Positions 1 through 9,592 are shown, numbered from the stretch's first letter. The stretch is DNA of 64,000 nucleotides from Pedobacter caeni (GCF_900129215.1 NZ_FQUQ01000010.1:62001-126000); one strand, 5' to 3'. Made by a program: numbers and translations. Notes: generated by a model from the sequence alone, not told the origin.

Positions 1-1110
1 ATAAATAATTTGTTATCTGTTACAACTGTTGGCGCTATCATTCTTCCGCTTATTGTTCAGTTTGAAGACGAAGTGGAGGCCGTTATTTATTATTCTATTA
101 GAAGGATATTGCTCCTGACCTCTGTTTTTCTTGTTATACTGATTGTTGTATTGGGTTCTATCTATCAGTTAGATACCTTTTTACTAATCACTATTTCATT
201 AGTTTCTGTAATTCCAAATGCAATTACAGCAGTTTTTGTTCCCTACTTAAATCATAAAGACAAATTTCTTATACCATCATTGGGAACGCTTATTTTTAAT
301 GGTGTGATCATACTTTTTTTATTGTTATCAAAGCAGTTGTATGTGCTGGCCTGTGGAGTAATTGTCGCCTCAATCGTTCGGTTAGGATCGATTGTTTTTA
401 ATAGTAAGTTTGAGGGCTTACAATTAAGAAAAATCAAAAAGGTTAAAACAGGAGCCTCTTTTTCATATAAAATGTTATTGCTTTCAATTGTAAGTAATGG
501 AATACTTTTTATTAATCCATTGATTGATAAAGTGTTTGCGTCCAGATTTTCCGGTGGTTCTCTTTCTATTCTTTCATACTCGGAAAAAATTTATTTACTC
601 CCTGTATCTGTGTATCTCACTTCAATGGCGGTTACATCATTTCCTACCTTTGTGAGGTTATATACTACACATAAGATAAAGGAGTTCATCCGTAAGTTTA
701 AGGAAATACTGGGAATAACATCTGCTCTTGGGCTTTTTACTGCCTTAATATTTGTCATTTTTAATGACCTAATTGTACATGTCTTTTATGGTATTGCAGG
801 ACTTAATGAATCTAATATGAGGGAGATAAGTAAGGTCACAATGGGTTATGTTCCTATGCTCGTAATGTCAGGTGCAAATGCTATAGTTATAAATTCGTTA
901 TATGCTATAAAAAACTTTAAAGCGGTACTTTATTTGTCTATTTTATTGGTGTTGATGAAGCTGGCGTTTAATTCTGTTATTTTAATTAATGAAATGGATG
1001 TTGTTTATATTCCATATAGTACATCCCTGATAGGGATGATTCAATTGGTGGTTGGATTAGTAATGTTGTATCTAAGTTTAAAGGGAGAAAAAGAGAAATG
1101 GAGTTCTTAA
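1..1110 (+). CDS. Polysaccharide flippase, MurJ/MATE-like (5' truncated by window edge)
   Basis: A very hydrophobic protein with about ten visible membrane segments and short basic loops. Membrane arrangement and composition match the MVF/MurJ and Wzx group of lipid-linked sugar flippases, which move undecaprenyl-linked glycans across the inner membrane. The reading frame is open to the first base of the window, and about 369 residues are visible against the usual 430-500, so the N-terminus lies outside. The stop codon overlaps the start of the next gene by 13 bases, which indicates translational coupling. The setting among polysaccharide genes favours a Wzx-like role over a peptidoglycan role. 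Whether the substrate is lipid II or a capsule/O-unit cannot be read from the sequence. Confidence 0.75.
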   Translation: MNNLLSVTTVGAIILPLIVQFEDEVEAVIYYSIRRILLLTSVFLVILIVVLGSIYQLDTFLLITISLVSVIPNAITAVFVPYLNHKDKFLIPSLGTLIFNGVIILFLLLSKQLYVLACGVIVASIVRLGSIVFNSKFEGLQLRKIKKVKTGASFSYKMLLLSIVSNGILFINPLIDKVFASRFSGGSLSILSYSEKIYLLPVSVYLTSMAVTSFPTFVRLYTTHKIKEFIRKFKEILGITSALGLFTALIFVIFNDLIVHVFYGIAGLNESNMREISKVTMGYVPMLVMSGANAIVINSLYAIKNFKAVLYLSILLVLMKLAFNSVILINEMDVVYIPYSTSLIGMIQLVVGLVMLYLSLKGEKEKWSS

Positions 1111-1913
1111 TTATAGAAAACAAACCGGAAAGAGCAAGGGCATTCGATGAGATGGGGGTTGATCGTATATTCCTTGATTTAGAGATTATCGGAAAAATTG
1201 AAAGACAAGGACATTTAGACACCGTGATTAGTCAGCATCATCAGATTGAAGATATCGATCCTATCAAAAAAGAACTGCAGCAAAGTAAGCTTCTTGTTAG
1301 ATGTAATCCCATTCATGAACACTCCTCTTCAGAGATTAATGAAATTATTGGCAGGGGCGCAGATATAATTATGCTGCCTTTTTTCAAATCACATTTTGAA
1401 GTAGAACATTTTTTAGCGATTGTAGATGGACGAGTTGGTACAACTTTGCTTTTAGAAACACCTGAAGCATTTTGCCGGATAGACAATATTCTTGCACTTA
1501 AAGGAATAGAAGAGATTCATATTGGATTAAATGATCTCCATCTGGGAATGGGTTTGAATTTTATGTTTGAGTTAATATCTACTGGAGTTGTTGATTATCT
1601 GGTAAAAAAAATTGAAGAAAAAGGACTGAAATTTGGGATAGGTGGAATTGCAAATCTGGAAGGAGGACTTATACCAGGTAAATCTATACTTTCAGAACAT
1701 GTAAGGTTGGGCTCGTCAATGGCAATTCTTTCCAGATCAATGACGAATTCATTTAATAATAACCTGGATGGAATTGGGGAAGAGGTTAAGAGATTAAGAG
1801 CTTTTGAAGCCTTTCTTTTAAAACAAAATGAAACCTATTTTAGAGAGGCTCATGCTGATTTTGTCCGAGCTGTAAATAATCTCGTTGAGAAAAAAATTAA
1901 AACCTCTGGCTGA
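1098..1913 (+). CDS. HpcH/HpaI aldolase/citrate-lyase-like protein
   Basis: A 271-residue protein with the TIM-barrel pattern of the HpcH/HpaI family (class II, metal-dependent pyruvate or phosphoenolpyruvate aldolases). Visible landmarks are LLVRCNP near residue 72, ADIIMLPFF near 92, the acidic strand TLLLETPEAF near 117 that would hold the metal and pyruvate, and a glycine-rich FGIGGIANLEGG near 186. Its start lies inside the end of the flippase gene, so the two are coupled. Family members split or join keto-acids to aldehydes. In a polysaccharide cluster it could make or modify an unusual acidic sugar or a pyruvate-derived substituent, but that is inference. The substrate is unknown. Confidence 0.7.
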   Translation: MEFLIIENKPERARAFDEMGVDRIFLDLEIIGKIERQGHLDTVISQHHQIEDIDPIKKELQQSKLLVRCNPIHEHSSSEINEIIGRGADIIMLPFFKSHFEVEHFLAIVDGRVGTTLLLETPEAFCRIDNILALKGIEEIHIGLNDLHLGMGLNFMFELISTGVVDYLVKKIEEKGLKFGIGGIANLEGGLIPGKSILSEHVRLGSSMAILSRSMTNSFNNNLDGIGEEVKRLRAFEAFLLKQNETYFREAHADFVRAVNNLVEKKIKTSG

Positions 1914-1917
1914 GCTT

Positions 1918-2529
1918 TTAATTAGTCCCTTTGTTTGATATAACCTGATAAAATGTAAGGAAAATTATTCTTAGATATAATAAGAAAGACTTATTCTTAA
2001 CATACTCCAAGTCGGCGTTTATTCTATCTTCAAACGTGATGTTACTTCTTCCACTTACCTGAGCTAAACCAGTGATTCCCGGCCTGACCTCGTGCCTTTG
2101 TTTCCATTGCTCAGGTTTATAATCGACTTCCTGAACCGGGGTGTCTGGTCTTGGTCCTACAATACTCATATCTCCGGATAGAACATTCAGGATCTGAGGG
2201 AGCTCATCAAGACTGGTCTTTCGGATGAACTTTCCGATTTTGGTAATTCGGTTATCATTTGTGCCCGTTGTCTGAAAATTTTCTCGAAGCTTTTGCTTTT
2301 CCTCAGTACTTAAATTTTCCGAGACCTCTCCGGTAAATCTGGATGGGCTGTGGGTCATGGATCTGAACTTATATATTCTGAAAATTTTGAGATCTCTGCC
2401 TACCCTCACCTGCCTGAAGAAAATGGGCCCCTTCGAGTCAATAATAATAAATATTGCAACGATAAGTAGAACAGGCGAAAGAAGGATGAGCGCGAAAAAA
2501 GCTATTAATTTATCAAAAAATAAAATCAT
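1918..2529 (-). CDS. Undecaprenyl-phosphate sugar-1-phosphate transferase (short, PglC-type)
   Basis: A 203-residue monotopic phosphoglycosyl transferase that would start glycan assembly by moving a sugar-1-phosphate onto undecaprenyl phosphate at the inner membrane. One N-terminal hydrophobic stretch (about residues 5-30) anchors it. Family signatures are RVGRDLKIFRIYKFRSM near residue 42, the catalytic Asp-Glu in TSLDELPQ near 108, and SIVGPRPD followed by RPGITGLAQVSGR. It lacks the large four-helix N-terminal region of WcaJ-type enzymes, so it is the minimal catalytic form. It lies on the strand opposite to its neighbours and is convergent with the aldolase-like gene at a 4-base gap. The sugar it uses is not evident. 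Confidence 0.88.
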   Translation of the reverse strand: MILFFDKLIAFFALILLSPVLLIVAIFIIIDSKGPIFFRQVRVGRDLKIFRIYKFRSMTHSPSRFTGEVSENLSTEEKQKLRENFQTTGTNDNRITKIGKFIRKTSLDELPQILNVLSGDMSIVGPRPDTPVQEVDYKPEQWKQRHEVRPGITGLAQVSGRSNITFEDRINADLEYVKNKSFLLYLRIIFLTFYQVISNKGTN

Positions 2530-2596
2530 TCAAAAAAAGTAAAAACTATATGTATAGTATCATAAACTTGTATATTCGCAAATATATATAAAAAAT

Positions 2597-4354
2597 ATGT
2601 GCGGAATAGCAGGATTAGTTTGCAAGAACGGATTTGATTCATCAGTGATAGATAGTTTTGTGAAAACAATTCAACATCGTGGACCTGATGATCATGGGTT
2701 TTATAAAGTAGAAAACGCTTTTATCTTAAACACAAGACTTTCTATAATTGACATTGAAAGCGGGCATCAACCGTTCATTTCAGATGATGAAAACATAGCT
2801 CTTGTTCAAAATGGCGAAATATATAATTACATAGAACTTAAGCAGGAGCTGATTGATCTGGGTTATGCTTTCAAAAGCAATTCTGATACGGAGGTTTTGT
2901 TGGTCGCTTACCAGGCATATGGTGCCGATTTTGTGAATAAGCTAAACGGCATGTTCGCGATTGCTATAATTGATAAAATTAAAAACAAAATTTCCTTATA
3001 TAGAGATCGTTTGGGCGTAAAACCTCTTTATATTTATCAGAAAGACGATACTGTTCTTTTCTCGTCTGAGATCAAGACTTTTACAAAGTATCAGGGTTTC
3101 GATAATACCATTAACGATCAGGCAATTCATAATTTTTTAGTCTACAATTATGTCCCTATTCCTGAGACTATTTTTAAATATGTCAGTCATGTTCAACCAG
3201 GTTATTTCTATGAAATTGATCTTGGGGACTATTCAATAGCCAAGACGCAGTATTGGAAGCTGGAAAACTCTAAGGAAGATCTCGTTTGTTCCGACGAAGA
3301 ATATTTAAAAGATATAGACGAGTTATTGCTTGATGCTACTAAAATAAGATTGAGGAGTGATGTGCCGGTTGGGGCCTTTTTAAGTGGTGGATTAGATTCG
3401 AGTTTGATCTGTGCATATATGCATCAAATTACAGGTAAGCCATTCAATACTTATACTATAGGATTTAAAGAAAAGGAATTTGATGAATCAGATTATGCAA
3501 AATACATCACGAATAAATATGGTCTGAATTATCATGAAAAGATTCTGGAGGCAGATATAGTTGAATTATGGGCGAAAACAACCTGGTTCAATGATCAGCC
3601 ACATGGTGATATCTCTTTTATTCCAACTTTTATCGTTTCTGAATTTGCTGCCAAGGATCATAAGTTAGTGCTGACTGGCGATGGGGGAGATGAGCTGTTT
3701 GCAGGTTATACAAAGTACCTGTCTTTAGAGAAATATGATGTTTCATCCAAAGCTTTCTTTGATTCGATTTCGCTTTTTAGAGAGGGTGGATTTATCAACG
3801 ACCTTTATACCACTGCATTCAAAGAAAAAATTAATCCCGAAGGAGCTTTTAATCTTTTTTCTACTGTCATATCTAAATCATCAAATAAGGATAACATAAA
3901 TCAAGCTTTATATTTTGATACAGTTCAGTTATTGCCGGGCAATAATTTGGTGAAACCAGATAAAATGGCTATGGCTAATTCATTGGAGACGAGAAGCCCT
4001 TTCTTAGACTATCGCTTTTTTGAAATGATGATGCGTGTTCCAGGAAACATGAAATTGAAAAACAATGACACGAAGTATATTTTGAAAAAGCTGGCTTTGA
4101 AACATTTTTCAGAAGATCATGTCTATCGAAAAAAACAGATGTTCACTGTCCCGGTAGGAGAGTGGTTCAAAACAAAACTAAGCGGTTATTTGATTGAAAC
4201 CTTGTCCGATGAACGTTTTGTCTCCAGAGAGATATTTAAGCAGGATCTGATTATTCAGATGGTTAATGAACATATTTCGGGAGAAAAAAATTACACCAGA
4301 GAGTTGAGAGCTATAGTGAATTTAGAAATCTGGTTCAGACAATTTGTAGATTAA
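2597..4354 (+). CDS. asnB: Asparagine synthase (glutamine-hydrolysing) family protein
   Basis: A 585-residue two-domain amidotransferase. It begins MCGIAGL, so Cys2 becomes the N-terminal glutaminase nucleophile after Met removal. The Ntn glutaminase domain spans about residues 2-200 and the ATP-pyrophosphatase synthetase domain about 215-560, with the SGGLDSS P-loop near residue 261 and TGDGGDELFAGY near 361. AsnB makes asparagine from aspartate, glutamine and ATP. Copies inside polysaccharide clusters are often thought to amidate sugar acids, and the location here allows that. It is divergent from the sugar transferase with a 67-base AT-rich gap and ends at a strong hairpin. Both catalytic centres look intact. 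Confidence 0.88.
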   Translation: MCGIAGLVCKNGFDSSVIDSFVKTIQHRGPDDHGFYKVENAFILNTRLSIIDIESGHQPFISDDENIALVQNGEIYNYIELKQELIDLGYAFKSNSDTEVLLVAYQAYGADFVNKLNGMFAIAIIDKIKNKISLYRDRLGVKPLYIYQKDDTVLFSSEIKTFTKYQGFDNTINDQAIHNFLVYNYVPIPETIFKYVSHVQPGYFYEIDLGDYSIAKTQYWKLENSKEDLVCSDEEYLKDIDELLLDATKIRLRSDVPVGAFLSGGLDSSLICAYMHQITGKPFNTYTIGFKEKEFDESDYAKYITNKYGLNYHEKILEADIVELWAKTTWFNDQPHGDISFIPTFIVSEFAAKDHKLVLTGDGGDELFAGYTKYLSLEKYDVSSKAFFDSISLFREGGFINDLYTTAFKEKINPEGAFNLFSTVISKSSNKDNINQALYFDTVQLLPGNNLVKPDKMAMANSLETRSPFLDYRFFEMMMRVPGNMKLKNNDTKYILKKLALKHFSEDHVYRKKQMFTVPVGEWFKTKLSGYLIETLSDERFVSREIFKQDLIIQMVNEHISGEKNYTRELRAIVNLEIWFRQFVD

Positions 4355-4367
4355 ACTGATGAGATAA

Positions 4368-4423
4368 ATATATAAATGAGCAATCCGATTTTACTTCAAA
4401 GATCGGATTGCTCATTTATATAT
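4368..4423. terminator. Bidirectional terminator hairpin
   Basis: A perfect 22-bp inverted repeat (4368-4389 pairing with 4402-4423) with a 12-base loop. It sits between the convergent ends of the asparagine synthase gene and the aldo/keto reductase gene. The outer arms are A/T-rich, giving a U-rich tail in either direction, so it can serve both genes. Confidence 0.85.
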
Positions 4424-4456
4424 GGTTTGACTTAATGGTTCATCTAGTTCAATTTA

Positions 4457-5404
4457 TTAATACGAGCTGGCTGAATTAAGTGTTTCTATATGATCATCCA
4501 TTAGTTTTAGATCAGCCGCTTTGAAAAGCTCCTGAAGTTGAGTTAAGTTGGTTGCACTTACAATGGCTGCTGTTATGCTCGGTTTTGACAATAGCCATGA
4601 AATGGCTATTGTGGAAGGTTTTGAGTTTAGCTCAATTGCGATATGATCAAGTGCATTTAATATATTATGTCCACGCTCATTTAAATATTTTTGAACTCTT
4701 TTGCCTCGTTCACTTTTTTTGAGATCCAAGACATTTCTGTATTTCCCAGTCAGAAACCCAGATGCAAGAGAAAAGTAGGTGATCACACCAATTTTATTTC
4801 TGATGCAATCTTGTTCAAATGCAGTCTCATAGTACTGTCTGTCATATAGATTGTACTCAGGTTGAAGGGTGTCGTAACTTGGCAAGGTGTTGTCTGTGGA
4901 CATTTTTAAGGATAGAAGAAATCTTTGAGGGGAAATATTTGATGCTCCTATATACCTGACTTTCCCCTCTTTAATCAGTTGTTGATATGCTTCTAATGTC
5001 TCTTCTATTGGCGTAGTGGCATCATCGTAATGAGATTGGTATAAATCTATATAGTCTGTTTTTAAACGTCTTAATGATGCCTCTGCCGCTTTGATAATAT
5101 ATTGTTTTGATAGTCCCCGGTTATTGTTATCCATAATGCCTCCAACTTTCGTTGCTATCACTAAGGAATCTCTGTTTCCCCGGCTCTTTTGCCAGCTACC
5201 TATGATTTTTTCAGATTCTCCACCAGTATTACCTGCCTTCCAGGTCGAATATACATCTGCTGTATCTATAAAATTTCCACCAAGATCTTCAAGGTAGTCT
5301 AGTATTTTAAAAGATGTTTCTTTATCTACTGTCCATCCGAATACATTTCCTCCCAATGCAATTTTACTGACACTCAGGCCCGTATTTCCAAGCTTACTCC
5401 TCAT
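4457..5404 (-). CDS. Aldo/keto reductase
   Basis: A 315-residue NADPH-dependent aldo/keto reductase of (beta/alpha)8-barrel form, near the usual family length. The N-terminus reads LGNTGLSVSKIALGGN. Catalytic tetrad candidates are Asp in FIDTADVYS (near residue 48), Tyr in the same segment, Lys in VIATKVGG (near 87) and His in YQSHYDD (near 125). It would reduce a carbonyl or a keto-sugar in the cytoplasm. Its place between an asparagine synthase and a nucleotide-sugar dehydratase suggests it may reduce a keto-sugar intermediate of the local polysaccharide, but this is inference because such reductases are widespread and promiscuous. It ends against the shared hairpin at 4368-4423. Confidence 0.85.
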   Translation of the reverse strand: MRSKLGNTGLSVSKIALGGNVFGWTVDKETSFKILDYLEDLGGNFIDTADVYSTWKAGNTGGESEKIIGSWQKSRGNRDSLVIATKVGGIMDNNNRGLSKQYIIKAAEASLRRLKTDYIDLYQSHYDDATTPIEETLEAYQQLIKEGKVRYIGASNISPQRFLLSLKMSTDNTLPSYDTLQPEYNLYDRQYYETAFEQDCIRNKIGVITYFSLASGFLTGKYRNVLDLKKSERGKRVQKYLNERGHNILNALDHIAIELNSKPSTIAISWLLSKPSITAAIVSATNLTQLQELFKAADLKLMDDHIETLNSASSY

Positions 5405-5710
5405 TACTTATTGATCAAATTTTTAATATAACTGCGACTCTAAGGTAAGTATATACAAATATAATAATAATGAATTCCGATGTTTTAATCAGTTAAGGAT
5501 GGAAGCAGGAAAGGAGTTTGGTTTCTTCGTTAATTCGTTTTTGTGTCATTTGGGCATCATTATTGCTTATCACTGTAAAGGATTTTAACAACAAGCTTTC
5601 TGTCTTAAATAATTGAATGGGAAATTATTATCAGAGCGGTGCTAAAATTTTATTGGTCATATTTTGGTTTAATTATTGTTAAATTTGACGAACGTTTTTA
5701 ATATAACCCT
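5405..5710. other. Divergent intergenic region, no gene seen
   Basis: A 306-base AT-rich gap between the divergent reductase and dehydratase genes. It probably holds both promoters. A TATATTTG box on the minus strand (5456-5463) faces the reductase, and a TAAATTTG box at 5680-5687 faces the dehydratase. Neither has an upstream TTG at ideal spacing. No reading frame or RNA fold stands out. Confidence 0.4.
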
Positions 5711-7675
5711 ATGTTTACTAAACTTGAAATTGTTTCTCGATGGATTATTTTTACAATTGATATATGTTTAAGCCTATTTGCTCTATTATTTGCGGTTATA
5801 TTACAGCATAATTTTATAATTGACAGGATAAATTTTATATCCTTTTACAAGTCAGTATTATTGGTGATCGCGGTTAATTCATTGGTTTTTTATAGTGTGA
5901 AGACTTTTGCAGGTATAGTTAGATATACTTCTGCTCAGGATTCCTTTAGAATACTTTTTTCTGTAATTCTAAGCTCATTGGTCCTTTTCTTTACGAATGC
6001 CATAATCATTGTTGTTTCAGGAGTACCAGTAATCAGTAACGTTGCCATTGTAATTTATACACTGTTTAGCTTTTTGTTGTTAATAACCTACAGAGTAATA
6101 GTAAAGTATTTTTTTATGTACTTAAAGAACGCTAAACTAGACAAGATAAGAGTTATTATTTACGCTGCTGGTGAAGCTGGAGTGGCAACTAAAAGGACAT
6201 TTGATCATGATGCCAAGGTAAATAAAACAATTATTGCGTTTGTGGATGACGACTTGCGCAAAGTTGGCAAAACCATTGACGGCGTTAGGATTCTGGATGC
6301 TAGTCAACTTGAACACCTCATATTAAAGCATGAAGTCGATGAAATTATTTTTGCCTCATTTTCTATTCCACCTGACCGAAAAAATCAGATTGTAGATATT
6401 TGTCTCGAAAACGATGTTAAGATCCTGAATATCCCCTCACCTGAAGTATGGGCAAAAGGACCTGTTACTACCGCGCAGATTCAGAACTTAAACATTGAAG
6501 ATCTTTTGAATAGAAAAACTATTCAAATTGATATAGATGGTATTCAAAACCAACTTAAGGATAAACGGATTCTTATTACAGGGGCAGCGGGGTCAATTGG
6601 GAGTGAAGTAGTTAGGCAACTTCTCAAATTTGAAACTGGATTAATCATACTTTGTGATCAGAGCGAAACTGCTTTACATAATATTTATCTGGAGTTGGAA
6701 GAAGCTCATGCTAATACTAATTTTCATGCATTTATAGGCGATGTAAAAGACGAGAAAAGGATGGAATTTCTTTTTGAAACTTATAAGCCTCACTATGTTT
6801 ATCATGCTGCTGCATATAAACATGTCCCTTTGATGGAGGATAATCCAACTGAAGCCATTAAAACAAATGTTTTTGGAACTAAAACTATCGCTGATAAAGC
6901 AGTTAAACACGGTGTCCAAAAATTTGTGATGATTTCTACAGATAAGGCTGTAAATCCAACAAATGTTATGGGAACTTCTAAGAGAATTGCGGAGATTTAT
7001 GTACAGTCATTAAACAATTCTCTACACGATAAACATCATATTTTTAGTAACGGGTTAAGTTATATAAATGAGTTAGACGTGAAACCGATCACCAAATTTA
7101 TCACGACTCGTTTTGGAAATGTACTGGGATCAAATGGATCTGTTATTCCAAGGTTTAAACAGCAGATAGAAAAGGGAGGTCCGGTTACTGTTACACATCC
7201 TGAAATTACAAGGTACTTCATGACAATCCCGGAAGCATGTCGGCTGGTGTTAGAAGCCGGGTGTATGGGCAAAGGAGGCGAGATTTTTGTATTCGATATG
7301 GGTAAATCAGTCAAAATCGTAGAACTGGCAAAAAAAATGATCAGACTTGCAGGTTTAATCCCGAATGAGGATATAAAAATTTCTTATTCTGGTCTCCGTC
7401 CAGGAGAAAAATTATTTGAAGAGCTCCTTAATGATCATGAAAATACAATGCCAACTCATCATGAAAAAATAATGATCGGAAAAGTAAGAGAGTATGATTT
7501 CAATAATATACAGGATCAACTGACCATCTTATTTAAGTATGCAAGTGCTGACCATGTTACTAAAGTTGTTCAACAGATGAAAATCATTGTACCTGAATTT
7601 AAAAGTAAAAATTCAATCTTTGAGGAGTTAGATTTTGCTCATGAAGAAGATATTCCTAATAAGCCCCATAGTTAA
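5711..7675 (+). CDS. Membrane-bound nucleotide-sugar 4,6-dehydratase/epimerase (CapD/WbpM/PglF-like)
   Basis: A 654-residue polysaccharide biosynthesis protein. The N-terminal part (about residues 10-130) has four or five membrane helices. A Rossmann-like CoA-binding domain follows (about 140-260). The C-terminal part (about 285-600) is an extended SDR domain with the NAD motif GAAGSIGSE near residue 292. It carries YHAAAYKHVPLME and, in place of the usual Tyr-x3-Lys, Met-x3-Lys in NPTNVMGTSKR near 415, as known for WbpM/PglF dehydratases. These enzymes convert UDP-N-acetylglucosamine to the 4-keto-6-deoxy sugar that opens several deoxyamino-sugar pathways. It is followed after 8 bases by the Wzi-like gene, so the two are probably one transcript. 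Length and catalytic residues look complete. Confidence 0.87.
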   Translation: MFTKLEIVSRWIIFTIDICLSLFALLFAVILQHNFIIDRINFISFYKSVLLVIAVNSLVFYSVKTFAGIVRYTSAQDSFRILFSVILSSLVLFFTNAIIIVVSGVPVISNVAIVIYTLFSFLLLITYRVIVKYFFMYLKNAKLDKIRVIIYAAGEAGVATKRTFDHDAKVNKTIIAFVDDDLRKVGKTIDGVRILDASQLEHLILKHEVDEIIFASFSIPPDRKNQIVDICLENDVKILNIPSPEVWAKGPVTTAQIQNLNIEDLLNRKTIQIDIDGIQNQLKDKRILITGAAGSIGSEVVRQLLKFETGLIILCDQSETALHNIYLELEEAHANTNFHAFIGDVKDEKRMEFLFETYKPHYVYHAAAYKHVPLMEDNPTEAIKTNVFGTKTIADKAVKHGVQKFVMISTDKAVNPTNVMGTSKRIAEIYVQSLNNSLHDKHHIFSNGLSYINELDVKPITKFITTRFGNVLGSNGSVIPRFKQQIEKGGPVTVTHPEITRYFMTIPEACRLVLEAGCMGKGGEIFVFDMGKSVKIVELAKKMIRLAGLIPNEDIKISYSGLRPGEKLFEELLNDHENTMPTHHEKIMIGKVREYDFNNIQDQLTILFKYASADHVTKVVQQMKIIVPEFKSKNSIFEELDFAHEEDIPNKPHS

Positions 7676-7683
7676 TCCCCTTT

Positions 7684-9300
7684 ATGAATTTTAAAATACG
7701 AAGCTCTTTTTCATTAGGAATCTTAGTGTCACTGTGTTTTGGCCTAAAGGCCCAAACACCAAATATAAATATCCCCTATTCCTTCCAGTTTTATCAGAAA
7801 CTAAATAAATCTGTATATGACAGGAATACTCGATTTCATTCCTCTATTAAAGGATACTATGAGGATGACTCCTTATTGAAAAACCGGTTTGATAGTTTGA
7901 TGAAGGCAGGAACAGATTCATTGAATCATCGGTCATGGGTCAGAAGAAAAATAACGGAAGAGCATTTGTTGAATTTTGATGGGGATGATTTTAAAGTCTA
8001 TGCCGACTTTTTGCCTGATTTTCAAATAGGTCGGGAATTCAGTGAGAAAAAACAGACATGGCTAAATACAAGAGGATTTCAGATAGGAGGAAAAGTTGGA
8101 GACAAGTTTTCTTTTTATACAAATGGGTTTGAGAACCAAGCTATTTTTGCTAATTATATTACTGAGTTTGTCGATACTAAGCAAGTGGTTCCCAGTCAGA
8201 TGAATGGAAAACTTGGTAACCGCATTAAGGATTGGGCTTATGTTACCGCATTATTGTCATTTACTCCGAATAAACACTTAAACTTTGCATTAGGCTATGA
8301 TAAGAACTTTATTGGTGATGGATATCGCTCAATGTTGCTGTCGGATGTCGCTGCAAACTATTCCTTTTTTAGAATAAGAGCCAGCTTAGGTCAGGTGACT
8401 TATCAGACTATATTTGGCTATATGCTTGATCCAGGTGCGCCTAAATTGACCAATGATAAAAGATTGGGAGATAGAGGTAAATGGGCTGCGATTCATTACG
8501 TAGATTGGAATGCAACTAAACGTTTCTCTATTGGGTTTTTCCAGGCAATTACCTGGGCTGATGCTGAAGTTGAAGGGAAAAGAGGGTTTGATTTTAATTA
8601 CGTACATCCTTTTGTCTTTCTTCGGCCGATTGAAGGATCAAATACTTCATCCCCTGATAAAATGAGGTTAGGTATAAATACCAAATACGAAGTGCTGGAT
8701 AAAACTACCATTTATGGTCAGTTTATGATTGACGAATTTACTGCCAAAGAATTTTTTGGAAATAAAGGTTATTGGGCAAATAAATGGGCATTACAGGTAG
8801 GATTTAGAGGGTCTGATTTATTCAAAGTCGAAGGATTAAACTATTTGGCAGAATTTAACACCGCAAGACCATACACTTATTCTCATTTTGATCGTATGTC
8901 GAATTATGCGGCAATGAATCAACCTTTAGCTCACCCACTGGGTGCTAATTTTAGAGAGGTACTGGGAATGATGAACTATTCCTATAGGAGATTTGATTTC
9001 CAGGGGCAGTTAATGTACGCGAGATATGGTTTAGATCCGGAAGGAGCTAATTATGGAAAAGATATTTTTAAACCTTATGGAACAAGGGTTAGCGATTATG
9101 GCAATAACATTGGACAAGGCATTGAGACAAATTTATATTTTGCCGAAGGACGTGTTTCTTACCTGCTGAACCCAAAGTATAATCTTCGGATTGAATTGGG
9201 AGGGGTATATAGAAAAGAAAGTAATACAATTTCTAAAAGTACTGGATTAATAACTTTTGGATTACGTAGTACCTTTAGGAATTTATATCAGGATTTTTAA
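7684..9300 (+). CDS. Outer-membrane barrel protein, Wzi/RemB-like (capsule assembly)
   Basis: A 538-residue secreted protein. A signal peptide (about residues 1-23, ending GLKAQ) is followed by a beta-rich chain with many alternating aromatic strands, as in outer-membrane barrels. The segment LGYDKNFIGDGYRSMLLSD near residue 200 is typical of the Bacteroidota proteins annotated as capsule-assembly Wzi family or gliding protein RemB. Wzi-like proteins help tie capsule polysaccharide to the outer membrane, while RemB is linked to gliding. Its position directly behind the nucleotide-sugar dehydratase favours a role in holding or exporting the polysaccharide. A clear terminator follows. The family call is fairly firm; the precise role is inferred. 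Confidence 0.72.
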   Translation: MNFKIRSSFSLGILVSLCFGLKAQTPNINIPYSFQFYQKLNKSVYDRNTRFHSSIKGYYEDDSLLKNRFDSLMKAGTDSLNHRSWVRRKITEEHLLNFDGDDFKVYADFLPDFQIGREFSEKKQTWLNTRGFQIGGKVGDKFSFYTNGFENQAIFANYITEFVDTKQVVPSQMNGKLGNRIKDWAYVTALLSFTPNKHLNFALGYDKNFIGDGYRSMLLSDVAANYSFFRIRASLGQVTYQTIFGYMLDPGAPKLTNDKRLGDRGKWAAIHYVDWNATKRFSIGFFQAITWADAEVEGKRGFDFNYVHPFVFLRPIEGSNTSSPDKMRLGINTKYEVLDKTTIYGQFMIDEFTAKEFFGNKGYWANKWALQVGFRGSDLFKVEGLNYLAEFNTARPYTYSHFDRMSNYAAMNQPLAHPLGANFREVLGMMNYSYRRFDFQGQLMYARYGLDPEGANYGKDIFKPYGTRVSDYGNNIGQGIETNLYFAEGRVSYLLNPKYNLRIELGGVYRKESNTISKSTGLITFGLRSTFRNLYQDF

Positions 9301-9330
9301 TATTAATAATGTATTATAAAGATAAATCAG

Positions 9331-9358
9331 GTCCAATATTCAAAATATTGGACTTTTT
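9331..9358 (+). terminator. Rho-independent terminator of the polysaccharide operon
   Basis: A 10-bp perfect stem (9331-9340 with 9344-9353), 3-base loop and a T-run (GACTTTTTAG) just after the Wzi-like gene. Confidence 0.85.
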
Positions 9359-9539
9359 AGTTTTGTTTTTAAAATTTTATGAATAATATTTTTATTTAAC
9401 TATAAGAGCATATTGGATATTACTACTGCTAGTATTAATAATGTTAAGAATAAGTATCGCTCTATTTATGTGGACTCCATTACTAACAAGCTGAACTTGA
9501 GTTATATCAATACTTTTCAAACGAATTATAACTATTCAG

Positions 9540-9547
9540 GTTCTTAT
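9540..9547. repeat. Target-site duplication, left copy
   Basis: The octamer GTTCTTAT lies immediately outside the left inverted repeat and recurs at 10992-10999. An 8-bp duplication is the usual product of ISL3-family transposition. Confidence 0.9.
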
Positions 9548-9573
9548 GGATCAATGCCAAAAGTTGTGGAGCA
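9548..9573 (+). repeat. IS terminal inverted repeat, left
   Basis: 26 bases beginning GGATCAATGCC, the exact reverse complement of 10966-10991. Confidence 0.95.
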
Positions 9574-9592
9574 CTGATATGTTTTTTCGATT

